Assembly (NCBI RefSeq): GCF_028369135.1
Contig: NZ_JAPWHW010000015.1
Location: 62,001-126,000, forward strand
Length of the DNA: 64,000 nt
Direction: 5' to 3'
DNA from: Roseovarius sp. ZX-A-9
GTDB taxonomy: Bacteria; Pseudomonadota; Alphaproteobacteria; Rhodobacterales; Rhodobacteraceae
Shown here one piece after another: positions 1 to 9,384 of this stretch. The position numbers were made by a program, and so were the translations under genes. Positions within the stretch are counted from its first letter, which is position 1. Every line of letters starts with the position of its first letter. Under the pieces are notes generated by a model. It had not been told where the DNA came from. It worked only from the letters and a program-made list of their open reading frames with translations, and did not search any database.

Positions 1-1
1 G

Positions 2-1453
2 ATCGCGGGGTTTCTTGGCCCCGGCCCATTGATGGATGCCTTTGTCGCGGCGTTCCGCCTGCCCAACCTGTTCCGCCGCTTCTTTGCCGAGGGCGCGTTC
101 AACGCGGCCTTCGTGCCGATGTTCTCCAAACGGCTCGAAGCGGAAGAGAACGCAGACGGGTTCGCCAGCCTCGCGATGAGCGGTCTGGCCCTTGTTTTGC
201 TGGCTCTGACGGGCTTGGCGATGGTGTTCATGCCGGCGCTGGTCTGGGCCACCGCCGAGGGGTTTTCCGGCGACGCACGCTTTGATCTGACGGTCGAGTT
301 TGGCCGCGTCGTGTTTCCCTACATTCTGTTCATTTCGCTGGCCGCGCTGCTGTCCGGCGTGCTGAACGCGACCGGGCGTTTCACCGCCGCCGCCGCCGCT
401 CCGGTGATGCTGAACGTGATGCTCTGCACCGCGATGGGCTACGCGGTGATGACCGGCGGGCAGGTGGTGCAGGCGCTGGTCTGGACGATCCCTTTTGCCG
501 GAGTTGTACAACTCGCGCTGGTCTGGGTCGCCGCCCACCGCGCCGGTCGCAACATCCGCCTCGTCCGCCCGCGCTGGACGCCCGAGATGCGCCAGCTCGT
601 GCGCATCGCCGTTCCGGCGGCTTTGGCAGGGGGCGTCATGCAGATAAATCTGCTTGTTGGTCAACAGGTTGCCAGTAATTTCGAGAACGCGGTCAGCTGG
701 CTTTACGCCGCCGACCGGCTCTATCAACTGCCGCTGGGCGTGGTCGGAATCGCCGTCGGCATCGTCCTGCTCCCGGACCTGTCCCGCCGCCTGCGCGCCC
801 GCGACGACCTCGGCGCCCGCGAAGCCCTGAGCCGCGCCGGAGAAATTTCACTGGCCCTGACCATCCCCGCCGCCGTGGCGTTGGTGGTCATTCCCATTCC
901 GCTGATCACCGTCCTGTTCGAGCGCGGCGCATTCGGCACCGACGACACTGCCGCCACGGCGCTGGCGGTGGCAATATACGGGCTGGGCCTGCCCGCCTTC
1001 GTGTTGCAGAAAGTGCTGCAACCGCTTTATTTTGCACGCGAAGATACCCGGCGTCCGTTTCACTACGCGGTGGTCGCGATGGTGGTGAACGTCGTCATTG
1101 CCATCGGGCTTGCGCCGTTCATCGGCTGGATCGCCGCGGCCATCGCCACCACCGTCGCGGGCTGGGCGATGGTCTGGCTGCTGTTGCGTGGAACCAGACC
1201 TTTTGGCGATGTCGCACGGTTCGACGCGCGGTTTCGCCGCCGTCTCTGGCGGATCACCCTCGCGGCGCTGCTGATGGGGGCGGTGCTCTGGGCAGGTGTG
1301 CTGCTGATCGGGCCGTTTCTTGGCCTGAGCGGCTGGCGCTGGCTGGCGCTGTTGGTGCTGATCCTTCTCGGCGCGCTCACCTACGGGCTGTTCGGGCGGC
1401 TCTTTGGGGCCTTTGACAAACGGGCGCTGCGCAGCGCATTCCGGCGGGGCTGA
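2..1453 (+). CDS. murJ: Lipid II flippase MurJ (MviN), 5' end outside the window
   Basis: The reading frame is open from base 2, so the N-terminus lies upstream of the window; the visible part is about 483 residues. It opens with a GPGPLMDAF-VAAFRLPNLFRR-FFAEGAFNAAFVP stretch, the first-helix signature of the MurJ/MviN family within the MOP superfamily. About twelve further hydrophobic segments follow. The protein flips the undecaprenyl-linked peptidoglycan precursor across the inner membrane. The gene converges with the rhomboid gene 38 bp downstream. Only the missing 5' end limits the call. Confidence 0.95.
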   Translation: MAGFLGPGPLMDAFVAAFRLPNLFRRFFAEGAFNAAFVPMFSKRLEAEENADGFASLAMSGLALVLLALTGLAMVFMPALVWATAEGFSGDARFDLTVEFGRVVFPYILFISLAALLSGVLNATGRFTAAAAAPVMLNVMLCTAMGYAVMTGGQVVQALVWTIPFAGVVQLALVWVAAHRAGRNIRLVRPRWTPEMRQLVRIAVPAALAGGVMQINLLVGQQVASNFENAVSWLYAADRLYQLPLGVVGIAVGIVLLPDLSRRLRARDDLGAREALSRAGEISLALTIPAAVALVVIPIPLITVLFERGAFGTDDTAATALAVAIYGLGLPAFVLQKVLQPLYFAREDTRRPFHYAVVAMVVNVVIAIGLAPFIGWIAAAIATTVAGWAMVWLLLRGTRPFGDVARFDARFRRRLWRITLAALLMGAVLWAGVLLIGPFLGLSGWRWLALLVLILLGALTYGLFGRLFGAFDKRALRSAFRRG

Positions 1454-1491
1454 TCTGCGGCTCTCGGGACCTTCGCGGGCCGTCTTTCGCC

Positions 1492-2178
1492 TCAGCGTCC
1501 GCGCAGCCGCTGATGGATTTTGCGCCAGCCGCCGGGGCTGACGAAAAACGACAGGACAAAGCCGGCGCCAAACCCGGCCACATCGGCCAGCCACCGCATG
1601 TTCGCACCGAAGAGCAGGCTGAAGAGCAACTGCGCGCCCATCAGTAGCCCGATGAGCGCAAAGGCCCGCGTCTGCCTTGCCCCCAGTTCTCCGAGCTTGA
1701 GCCAGAGCAGATAGGTGAAGGCGCCAATCAGGCCGTAAACCCCCGGAAACGCGCCGTAAACCCAAGGCGGGTCGACCACAAACGCGGCGTAGAACGCAGC
1801 GCCCAGAATGGAAGAACTGACAAAGACCGCAAGAACCGCCCAACCGCTGAATATCTCGCCGACGAACTTGCCCATCGCCAGCAACATTACCCCGGCAAAC
1901 AACGCATGAGTGAAATCACCGTGCACGAACGGATAGGTCACGAACCGCACCAGATGCTCGGGCGGATAGCGGCCATTGGTCCACATCCACTGCATCACTT
2001 GCGAATTGAACGCGTAATCCTGTATCGCCGCCTGCCGCCAACCGATGGCCCCGGGGCCGCCGATGATACCCCGTGCGCCCAGCGAAATGGCGATCTCTAT
2101 TCCGATGATTGCTAGAAACAACGCCATCACCACGGGAGGCAACGGGTTGAGGGGGCTTTCGGTTTCCGGACTGCGCAT
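1492..2178 (-). CDS. Rhomboid-family membrane protein lacking catalytic residues (pseudoprotease)
   Basis: A 228-residue protein with about six membrane segments and rhomboid architecture. The GxSG motif that normally carries the catalytic serine reads GVYG (residues 146-149, Tyr148). The helix that normally gives the catalytic histidine reads WLADVAGFGAGF with Asp199. The loop motif HxxxN reads H91-ALF-A95, so the oxyanion asparagine is also gone. It should therefore be unable to cut substrates and resembles iRhom/Derlin-type inactive members. Start chosen at the ATG just before the first hydrophobic helix; a longer frame to 2352 would run into trpS. Divergent from trpS, convergent with murJ. 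Confidence 0.85.
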   Translation of the reverse strand: MRSPETESPLNPLPPVVMALFLAIIGIEIAISLGARGIIGGPGAIGWRQAAIQDYAFNSQVMQWMWTNGRYPPEHLVRFVTYPFVHGDFTHALFAGVMLLAMGKFVGEIFSGWAVLAVFVSSSILGAAFYAAFVVDPPWVYGAFPGVYGLIGAFTYLLWLKLGELGARQTRAFALIGLLMGAQLLFSLLFGANMRWLADVAGFGAGFVLSFFVSPGGWRKIHQRLRGR

Positions 2179-2255
2179 GATCGGGCCTCTGCTTGACGGG
2201 GCTTTGGTGCATGGGTAAGCGAGGCAGGCATAGAAATCCAGACAGGAGAACGGCC

Positions 2256-3296
2256 ATGTCCGGCCCGACCCACGCAACGTCCCACACCCCACGTGTTTTT
2301 TCGGGCATCCAGCCTTCCGGAAATTTGCACCTTGGCAACTATCTTGGCGCACTGAAACGCTTTGCTGACAGTCAGGGCAAGGGGACGCCGACGATTTATT
2401 GTATGGTTGATATGCATGCGATCACGGTCTGGCAAAACCCTGCTGATCTGCGCCACGCCACGCGCGAACTCTGTGCGGGCTTCATCGCGGCAGGGCTTGA
2501 TCCGGAGCAATCGATTCTTTTCAACCAGAGCCAGGTCGCCGAACACGCGCAATTGGCCTGGATTTTCAACTGTGTCGCGCGCATGGGTTGGATGGGTCGC
2601 ATGACCCAGTGGAAAGACAAGGCCGGCAAGAATGCCGAAAATGCCTCGCTCGGTCTTCTGGCATACCCGGCACTGATGGCTGCGGATATCCTCGTGTATC
2701 ACGCAACGCATGTTCCTGTGGGCGAGGACCAGAAACAGCACCTGGAGCTGACGCGCGATGTGGCGGCCAAGTTTAACCATGACTACGGCGTTGACTTCTT
2801 CCCGATCCCCGAACCCGTGATCGAAGGTGCCGCAACGCGGGTGATGAGCTTGCGTGACGGGTCCAAGAAGATGTCGAAATCCGACGCTTCCGACATGAGC
2901 CGCATCAACATGACAGATGACGCCGACGCGATCGCCAAGAAAATTCGGAAGGCCAAGACCGATCCCGAGCCGCTGCCCTCTGATCTGGAGGGGCTGGCCG
3001 ACCGCCCCGAGGCGCGCAATCTGGTAAATATCTACGCGGGCCTTGCAGACACGAACGCCGAGGCCGTCATAGCGGAGATGGGTGGCAAGGCATTTTCCGA
3101 GTTCAAACCGGCTTTGGCCGATCTGGCCGTCGCGAAACTGGCCCCGATATCCAGTGAGATGGAGCGTCTGATGCAAGACCCGGCAGAGATTGACCGGATC
3201 CTCGGCAAAGGCGCCGCAGCGGCGCGGGAAATCGCGGCACCAATCTTGCAGAAAACCTACGACATCGTCGGGATGGTTGGCGCCAAGGTCGATTGA
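2256..3296 (+). CDS. trpS: Tryptophanyl-tRNA synthetase
   Basis: A 346-residue class I aminoacyl-tRNA synthetase that charges tRNA-Trp in the cytoplasm. The ATP-binding HIGH-type motif appears as SGNLHLGNY (residues 21-29) and the KMSKS loop as [10 protein letters not shown] near residue 207, both in the forms typical of bacterial TrpS. The ATG at 2256 is preceded by an AGGAG site at 2244-2248. An in-frame upstream ATG at 2193 would overlap the divergent rhomboid start region and lacks such a site. Monocistronic as far as can be seen. Confidence 0.97.
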   Translation: MSGPTHATSHTPRVFSGIQPSGNLHLGNYLGALKRFADSQGKGTPTIYCMVDMHAITVWQNPADLRHATRELCAGFIAAGLDPEQSILFNQSQVAEHAQLAWIFNCVARMGWMGRMTQWKDKAGKNAENASLGLLAYPALMAADILVYHATHVPVGEDQKQHLELTRDVAAKFNHDYGVDFFPIPEPVIEGAATRVMSLRDGSKKMSKSDASDMSRINMTDDADAIAKKIRKAKTDPEPLPSDLEGLADRPEARNLVNIYAGLADTNAEAVIAEMGGKAFSEFKPALADLAVAKLAPISSEMERLMQDPAEIDRILGKGAAAAREIAAPILQKTYDIVGMVGAKVD

Positions 3297-3409
3297 GGCG
3301 CTCTAAGCGACTAAGGACTTTTCATCTTTCCCCAAATACCTGTTTCCGACCGGTCGCGACGCGGGTTCAGATGCGAGCCCGGAGCCGCAGGCGCCGATTA
3401 CTGGGCCGC

Positions 3410-3423
3410 GCGCCGCAAGGCGC
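3410..3423. terminator. Small GNRA-loop hairpin in the trpS / PLP-enzyme convergent gap
   Basis: GCGCC and GGCGC arms close a GCAA tetraloop. It lies between two convergent genes, just beyond the stop of the PLP enzyme. There is no U-run, so a terminator role is only suggested. The rest of the gap 3297-3439 holds one copy of the dispersed TATTT-N6-AGATGA motif on the minus strand. Confidence 0.3.
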
Positions 3424-3439
3424 TCATCCGGATCAGACG

Positions 3440-4594
3440 TCAGCCACGGGTGGCGCGGGTCAGCGCCTGTTCAAGATCGGCGATCAGATCATCCACGTCC
3501 TCGATCCCGATGCTCAGCCGTAGCAAGTTCGGATGCACCTTGAAACCTTCACCCGAGACAGTCTTGCGGTGCTCTATCAGGCTCTCCACGCCGCCGAGCG
3601 ACGTGGCGGGGTAAAACACCTCGCAGAACCGGGCGGTGTCGATAGCGGTCTGTTCGGTGCCCTTGGTCACGATCGAGAGCATGCCGCCATAAAGGCCGCC
3701 AGTCTGGCGCGTGGCAATTTCGTGCCCCGGATGCGATGGCAGGCCGGGGAAGAGCACGCGCTCGATCAGGGGATGGCCCTCGAAATGTGCGGCAAAGGCA
3801 AGGGCATTCTGCGTTGCCCTCTCGACCCGCAGCATCAGCGTCCGCATCCCGCGAATGAGCAGAAACGCGTCGAACGATTGCAGCACGGTGCCCTGCAATT
3901 TCCGGATGTGAAACACCTCGTCCCACCATGTCCCCGTTTCGCGGACCGAAAGTGCCCCGGCGGTGACGTCGGAATGACCGTTGAGGTACTTGGTTGCCGA
4001 ATGAAACGAGATATCGGCGCCGAGATCCAGCGCGCGGGTGCAACAGGGCGGCGTGCCGGTGCAATCGGTGAATAGCTTGGCACCTGCGTCATGGGCAATC
4101 CGGGCGGCGGCGGCGATGTCGGTCACGTCCCAGTCGGGGTTGTTGGGGGTCTCAACCCAAACAAGTGCCGTTTCGCCGGGGCGGATCGCGGCCTGCATCG
4201 CGGCCAGATCACCGGTGCTGTAGAAACTTACATCGAGGCGGCCCAATGCGTGGTGCTTTTGGAGCTGCTGTAAGACGCCGTGATACATTACATCGGGCGC
4301 AACGACATGAGCGCGGGCGGGCAGAGCCTCCATTACCGCGCTGGCGGCCGACATGCCGGAGGCGAACAGCATCGTGTCGGCGGCATTTTCCAGATCCGCG
4401 ATGACTGCCTCGGCGTGATCGGTGGTCTGGTTGCTGTCGCGGCGGTAGATATAGGATTTGCGCTCGGAATAGTCGGCAGCGCGGGCATAGGTAGCCGAAG
4501 GCTGGATCGGCGGGACAATCGCGCCGGTCTCGTTGTCGAGATAGCGCAGCGCTTGTGCGAGGCGGGTGGCGGGCGAGAGCTGGCGGTTTTTCAT
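3440..4594 (-). CDS. Trans-sulfuration family PLP enzyme (cystathionine gamma-synthase / beta-lyase type)
   Basis: A 384-residue Cys/Met-metabolism PLP-dependent enzyme. The lysine forming the internal aldimine is Lys202 in SFHSATKYLNGHSDV, and ETPNNPDWDV (148-157) is the usual ETPxNP substrate loop. The aspartate that pairs with the pyridine nitrogen is Asp177, but the following conserved Asn of DNT is Cys178, and more cysteines follow (TPPCCTR). Family members synthesise or cleave cystathionine or homocysteine-type thioethers; sequence alone does not fix which. Its mRNA leader contains a small inverted repeat (4610-4634). Downstream of ileS on the same strand but separated by a strong terminator. 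Confidence 0.85.
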   Translation of the reverse strand: MKNRQLSPATRLAQALRYLDNETGAIVPPIQPSATYARAADYSERKSYIYRRDSNQTTDHAEAVIADLENAADTMLFASGMSAASAVMEALPARAHVVAPDVMYHGVLQQLQKHHALGRLDVSFYSTGDLAAMQAAIRPGETALVWVETPNNPDWDVTDIAAAARIAHDAGAKLFTDCTGTPPCCTRALDLGADISFHSATKYLNGHSDVTAGALSVRETGTWWDEVFHIRKLQGTVLQSFDAFLLIRGMRTLMLRVERATQNALAFAAHFEGHPLIERVLFPGLPSHPGHEIATRQTGGLYGGMLSIVTKGTEQTAIDTARFCEVFYPATSLGGVESLIEHRKTVSGEGFKVHPNLLRLSIGIEDVDDLIADLEQALTRATRG

Positions 4595-4609
4595 ATGTTG
4601 ATGCCTTTT

Positions 4610-4634
4610 CGCAAGATGCTCATCCGGCCTTGCG
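4610..4634 (-). promoter_or_regulatory. Leader inverted repeat before the PLP enzyme
   Basis: On the minus strand CGCAAG and CTTGCG arms (6 bp) flank a 13-nt loop and are followed directly by AAAAGG, the likely ribosome-binding site about 10 nt before the start at 4594. Melting or forming this hairpin could affect initiation. I could not match it to a known SAM riboswitch consensus. Confidence 0.3.
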
Positions 4635-4682
4635 GATGTATTCGCGGTTTTGGCCTTCGGCGAGGGTATTTGTCGCGAGAAG

Positions 4683-4713
4683 AAACGGGGCGGCGCATGG
4701 AGCCGCCCCGTTT
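4683..4713 (-). terminator. Intrinsic terminator of ileS
   Basis: A perfect 12-bp stem (arms 4683-4694 and 4702-4713) with a 7-nt loop begins five bases after the ileS stop codon on the minus strand. It is followed by a pyrimidine-rich tract (TTTCTTCT), consistent with Rho-independent termination. That tract is also the edge of one dispersed TATTT-N6-AGAAGA motif copy (4661-4686, plus strand). Confidence 0.8.
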
Positions 4714-4717
4714 GATA

Positions 4718-7645
4718 TCATGACAATGCCGCGTCGCAACGCGCACAGGTGCCCGGATGTTGGTGGGTGCCGACATCGGGCAGGAATTTCCAGCAACGCT
4801 GGCATTTATCGCCATCTGCCTTGGCGAAGGTCACCGCTATGCCGCCGATTTCGGGCAATGTGAACGCATCTGCGGGTGCGTCCGCATCGGTCAGGGTGAT
4901 CTGCGACGTGATGCAGATATCCTCGAACGGGACGGATTGCAGCGCGGCCAATGTGTCGGGTTCAGCGATGTAAACCGTCGGGGCGGCTTCGAGCGAGGAG
5001 CCAATGACCTTGTCGGTGCGCTGGATTTCCAGCGCCGCTGTAACGACCCGGCGCGCCTTGCGCACTTCAGCCCATTTGGTGGCCAGCGCGTCGTCTCGCC
5101 ATGCCTGCGGGGTGTCGGGGATATCCTGCAGATGCAGGGAGCTCCCCGCGCCGGGGAACCGCTCCAGCCAGACTTCTTCCATTGTGAAGACCAGCACCGG
5201 CGCAAGCCATGTGGTCAGCCGGTGAAAGAGCAGGTCGAGCACGGTGTGCGCTGCGCGGCGTTCGGCACTGTCGCCATCGCAATAGAGAACGTCCTTGCGA
5301 ATATCGAAGTAGAAGGCGGACAGATCGAGTGTGCAGAAGTTGAACAGCGCCTGAAACACGCCCTGGAAATCATAGGCGGCATAGCCCTCGCGCACACGGG
5401 TATCGAGTTCTGCCATCCGGTGCAGCACCCAGCGTTCCAGTTCCGGCATTTCCGAAGCGTCGACGCGGTCGCTCTCCTCGAAATGCGCCAATGCGCCCAG
5501 CAGGTAGCGCATGGTGTTGCGCAGGCGACGGTAGCTGTCGGACACGCCTTTGAGGATTTCAGGACCGATGCGCAGATCGGCAGTGTAGTCCGATTGCGCC
5601 ACCCACAGGCGCAGGATATCCGCGCCGTATTGCTTGGTCACATCCTCAGGCGCCACGGTGTTGCCCACCGATTTGGACATCTTGTTGCCCTTGGCATCCA
5701 GCGTGAAGCCATGGGTCAGCACGCCACGATAGGGCGCGCGACCCATCGTTCCGCAGGCCTGCAACATTGAGGAATGGAACCAGCCGCGGTGTTGGTCGGT
5801 GCCTTCGAGGTAGAGATCGGCCAACCCGTCGTCCGAGCCATCTTCACGGTCGCGCAGGACAAAGGCATGGGTGGAGCCCGAATCGAACCACACGTCGAGG
5901 ATGTCTGTGACCTGATCCCAATCGTCAGGGTTCACGATGCCCTCGAGGAAGCGCGCCTTGGCGCCGTCCTTGTACCAGGCATCAGCACCTTCGGCCTCGA
6001 ACGCGGCGAGGATACGCGCGTTGACCTCTTCATTGCGCAGAAGGAAATCCTCATCCGTGGGCAGCGCGCCGCGCTTTGTGAAACACGTCAGCGGCACGCC
6101 CCAGGCGCGTTGCCGCGACAGGACCCAGTCAGGCCGCGCTTCGATCATCGAATAGAGACGGTTGCGGCCCTTTTGCGGGGTCCATGTCACCAATTCATCA
6201 ATCGAGGTCAGCGCCCGCTCACGGATCGTCTTGCCATAAGTGTCTTGCCCGTCGCCTACGGGGCGGTCGATGGCGGCGAACCATTGCGGCGTGTTACGGT
6301 AGATGATTGGCGCCTTGGAGCGCCATGAATGCGGATAACTGTGCTTGATCTTGCCGCGCGCCAGCAGGCCGCCGACTTCGACCAGCTTGTCGATGACCGC
6401 CTTATTGGCATCGCCCTCCTTGCCGTTCGGCTTGAGGATGGTCTTGCCGCCGAAGAAGGGCAGATCGGCGCGGAAACTGCCGTCATCCATCACGTTGTAG
6501 GTGATGACCTGCTCCAGCATCCCGAGATCACGGTAGAGTTCGTATTCTTCCATGCCGTGGGACGGCGCGCAGTGTACGAAACCGGTGCCTTCTTCGTCGG
6601 TGACGAAATCGGCGGCGCGGAAATCGCGCGGGGTGTCCCATTCGTCGTTCGAGCCTTCGGCACCGGCGAGGGGATGATTGAGCGAGAGACCCGCCAGTTC
6701 GTCAGCCGAAACACCGCGCACACGTTTCCACATGCCATCTTCCAGCCGCGCACGGCTGAACACGTCCCCCGCCAGTTTATCCGCCAGCAGGAAGCGTTCG
6801 CCGGGCGCGGCCCAGCATTCCTCGGGCGCATCCGTCACCTCGTAAAGGCCATAGTCGTAACCCGCGCCGTAGACGACCGCCTTGTTCGAAGGGATGGTCC
6901 AAGGCGTCGTGGTCCAGATGACGACATTCGCACCTTGAAGATCGCCTGTCGTGGCCACCGGGAACTTCACCCAGACGGTAAAGCTCTCCTTGTCGTGGTA
7001 CTCGACCTCCGCCTCGGCCAACGCGGTTTGCTCGACGGGCGACCACATCACGGGCTTGGACCCTTGATACAGCGTGCCGTTCATCAGGAATTTCTGGAAC
7101 TCCTCCGCGATGATCCGTTCGGCGCGAAAATCCATGGTCAGATAGGGCTTTTCCCATTTGCCGGTGACACCGAGGCGTTTGAACTCGCTGCGCTGAACAT
7201 CGATCCAGCTATCGGCAAATTTGCGGCATTCCTGCCGGAAGGCGACGATGTCGACCTCGTCCTTGTTCTTGCCCTTGGAGCGGTACTGTTCCTCGATCTT
7301 CCACTCGATCGGCAGGCCGTGGCAATCCCAGCCGGGGATGTAACGGGCATCGCGACCCATCATCTGTTGGCTGCGCACGACCATGTCCTTGAGGATCTTG
7401 TTCAGCGCGTGGCCGATATGCAGGTGACCGTTGGCATAGGGCGGGCCGTCATGCAGCGTGAAAGGCACGCGGGTGCCGGGGGCCTCTGCCGCCTTTTCGC
7501 GCAGCCGGTCATAGATGCCGATTTCTTCCCAACGCGCCAGCCATTCCGGCTCGCGCTTGGGCAGGCCCGCGCGCATCGGAAAATCGGTGCGGGGCAGGTT
7601 CAGGGTGGATTTGTAATCAGGTGTTGCGGTCGCGTCGGCGCACAT
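4718..7645 (-). CDS. ileS: Isoleucyl-tRNA synthetase
   Basis: A 975-residue class I synthetase charging tRNA-Ile. The HIGH motif lies in GHLHIGHALNK (HIGH at residues 76-79) and KMSKS in GNKMSKSVGNTV around residue 660. The large connective editing domain lies between them, and the C-terminus carries a zinc-finger CQRCWKF...CARCD. The length fits bacterial IleS. The bicistronic look with the PLP gene is broken by the terminator after its stop codon. A 264-bp divergent spacer separates it from the haemoglobin gene; no regulatory element is obvious there. Confidence 0.97.
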   Translation of the reverse strand: MCADATATPDYKSTLNLPRTDFPMRAGLPKREPEWLARWEEIGIYDRLREKAAEAPGTRVPFTLHDGPPYANGHLHIGHALNKILKDMVVRSQQMMGRDARYIPGWDCHGLPIEWKIEEQYRSKGKNKDEVDIVAFRQECRKFADSWIDVQRSEFKRLGVTGKWEKPYLTMDFRAERIIAEEFQKFLMNGTLYQGSKPVMWSPVEQTALAEAEVEYHDKESFTVWVKFPVATTGDLQGANVVIWTTTPWTIPSNKAVVYGAGYDYGLYEVTDAPEECWAAPGERFLLADKLAGDVFSRARLEDGMWKRVRGVSADELAGLSLNHPLAGAEGSNDEWDTPRDFRAADFVTDEEGTGFVHCAPSHGMEEYELYRDLGMLEQVITYNVMDDGSFRADLPFFGGKTILKPNGKEGDANKAVIDKLVEVGGLLARGKIKHSYPHSWRSKAPIIYRNTPQWFAAIDRPVGDGQDTYGKTIRERALTSIDELVTWTPQKGRNRLYSMIEARPDWVLSRQRAWGVPLTCFTKRGALPTDEDFLLRNEEVNARILAAFEAEGADAWYKDGAKARFLEGIVNPDDWDQVTDILDVWFDSGSTHAFVLRDREDGSDDGLADLYLEGTDQHRGWFHSSMLQACGTMGRAPYRGVLTHGFTLDAKGNKMSKSVGNTVAPEDVTKQYGADILRLWVAQSDYTADLRIGPEILKGVSDSYRRLRNTMRYLLGALAHFEESDRVDASEMPELERWVLHRMAELDTRVREGYAAYDFQGVFQALFNFCTLDLSAFYFDIRKDVLYCDGDSAERRAAHTVLDLLFHRLTTWLAPVLVFTMEEVWLERFPGAGSSLHLQDIPDTPQAWRDDALATKWAEVRKARRVVTAALEIQRTDKVIGSSLEAAPTVYIAEPDTLAALQSVPFEDICITSQITLTDADAPADAFTLPEIGGIAVTFAKADGDKCQRCWKFLPDVGTHQHPGTCARCDAALS

Positions 7646-7909
7646 CGGGGGCGTCCTTTGTCATACGGGTCATGTCAAAATGGTGTGGGGCGGCGCGAAT
7701 CGTCAAACGCCTTGTCCCGGCGGCTCATGCTGTCAGAGCGCCGGGCATGTAATTCGAATGATGATCGCCTTGGCGTATCTCATGCGTGGCCTTATAAGGC
7801 GCTGGTTTCGCGGCGTCCAGAGCCGCGCGCACCTGCGTCCATCTGACTGCTGGAACCTGAAGCGCGATTGACCGAATGTCGGGCCGGATCCGCAGGCAGG
7901 AGCGCTGGC

Positions 7910-8320
7910 ATGGCCAATCCGCTGAGACAATTCGACATCACCGAGGACGAGATCACCAAAGTGGTCACGTTGTTCTATGCGCGAGTGCGCAAGGATCCTG
8001 ATCTGGGGCCGGTCTTTGCCGCCCATATTGCCGCTGACGGCTGGCCTGCGCATGAGGCCAAGATTGTCGGGTTCTGGTCGAACGCGATCCTGCGCACGCG
8101 CAGCTATTCGGGCAATCCGATGCAGGTGCACATGGCCGCGACCGATGTGCAGGACGTGCATTTTCCGGTCTGGCTGGGCTTGTTTGACACGGTTCTGGCC
8201 GAATGCCTGCCGGATGCGACGGCACGCGCGTGGTCGGCGCTGGCGCACCGGATCAGCCGAGGGTTTCTCTACGGTCTGGAGATACGTAAACCGCCCGGCG
8301 AGGTGCCGGTGTTCCGTTAA
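7910..8320 (+). CDS. Group III truncated haemoglobin
   Basis: A 136-residue globin of the short 2-over-2 type. The frame FDITEDEITKVVTLFYARVRKDPDLGPVF is the typical group III (P class) N-terminal half, and MQVHMAA carries the proximal histidine. Proteins of this class bind haem and small ligands such as O2 or NO in the cytoplasm; the exact role is often unclear. The ATG at 7910 follows AGGCAGGAG (7893-7901), which favours it over the upstream ATG at 7868. It stands alone between divergent ileS and the convergent ycjF-like gene. Confidence 0.88.
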   Translation: MANPLRQFDITEDEITKVVTLFYARVRKDPDLGPVFAAHIAADGWPAHEAKIVGFWSNAILRTRSYSGNPMQVHMAATDVQDVHFPVWLGLFDTVLAECLPDATARAWSALAHRISRGFLYGLEIRKPPGEVPVFR

Positions 8321-8364
8321 TGCGAGTCGGCATGGGGGCGTGCCGCGTCTATGGGCCAAACCCG

Positions 8365-9384
8365 TCAGCCGCCCGAGCGGGGCAAGAACCCGGCCAGCGC
8401 GCGACCGACCAGCCGCGAGACCGAAGGCCGCTTGCCCTTTGAGAAGGGTAGCGGGCGGCAAACTTCCATCGCCGAGACGCCTACCCTAGCTGTCAGTGCC
8501 CCGTTCACGATTCCCTCGCCAAAACGGCGCGAAAGCTTGGACAGCAGGGTGCCACCCGCAACCGATCCGATCAGGTCGTCGCCCACAGCGATCGCGCCGG
8601 TGGCCACCAGATGCGACAGCACCACCCGCGTCAGCCGCCAACTGCCCAGCGTTCCGGAGCGACCGCCATAAATCTCGGCCACGCGCCGGATCATGCGCAG
8701 GTTCGACGAAAGGGCGACGAACACATCTGCCAGCGCCAGCGGTACGATGGCGGTCACGGTGGCGACTTGGCGGGCGGCGGCCTCTACTTCTTTTTTCGCG
8801 GCGGCATCCAGCGGTGCCAGCAGTTCGGCCTCGGCCAGGGCCAGCAGCGTGGTGGCGTCGAACTGATCTGCCTGCCGCTCTTGCAGCCGTTCGCGGCCCC
8901 ATGCGGTATCCTCGCGCGCGGCGTAAAGCTGGTTCAGCCCCTCAATCACCTTGCGCGCGCCTGCCAGATCGTTATCGGCCAACGCCGTGTCTGCGGCACG
9001 GTGCAGCGTGTCGATGCGGCGCAGGCGCGAAAAGGCGGAAATTTCGCGTAGTGCGATGGCGATCACGACCAGCAGAAAAATCGCGACCAGAACCGTCACT
9101 GCATATCCCACCAACGGCATGCGGGCGATCAGGTTGTTGACGAAATCCCATGCCGCGATGGAAACCACCACCCCCAGCAGCGTCAGCAGGAGCGACCAGA
9201 ACAGCCGCGCCAATCGCGACGGCCGTCCAGCGGCCAGCGCCGCGATGGTTTGCATCGCGCGCCCATCGGGGGTTGCGGTGCCGGACAGATCGGCCTCGGG
9301 CACTGGTGGGGCTTCGGCAGGATTGGCCGGGGCTTTTCGTGCCTCTTCGGCTTCAATGTCGAACAGGACTGGGCCCTTGCTCAT
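8365..9384 (-). CDS. YcjF-like inner-membrane protein (TIGR01620/DUF697 family)
   Basis: A 339-residue protein with a charged, Ala/Glu-rich N-terminus, two membrane helices around residues 60-115, a helical middle part and a hydrophobic C-terminal DUF697-like region. This matches the YcjF family that usually accompanies the P-loop protein YcjX, in E. coli a stress-associated pair of unknown biochemical role. It is the last gene of a three-gene unit; its ATG overlaps the stop of the GNAT gene in an ATGA. Confidence 0.8.
   Translation of the reverse strand: MSKGPVLFDIEAEEARKAPANPAEAPPVPEADLSGTATPDGRAMQTIAALAAGRPSRLARLFWSLLLTLLGVVVSIAAWDFVNNLIARMPLVGYAVTVLVAIFLLVVIAIALREISAFSRLRRIDTLHRAADTALADNDLAGARKVIEGLNQLYAAREDTAWGRERLQERQADQFDATTLLALAEAELLAPLDAAAKKEVEAAARQVATVTAIVPLALADVFVALSSNLRMIRRVAEIYGGRSGTLGSWRLTRVVLSHLVATGAIAVGDDLIGSVAGGTLLSKLSRRFGEGIVNGALTARVGVSAMEVCRPLPFSKGKRPSVSRLVGRALAGFLPRSGG

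Noticed and set aside
4595..4717. SAM-type riboswitch in the leader of the PLP enzyme
   Set aside because: A small hairpin is present, but the SAM-II core (including the GCUAAA-like end) is not, and the leader also contains the ileS terminator and a dispersed motif.
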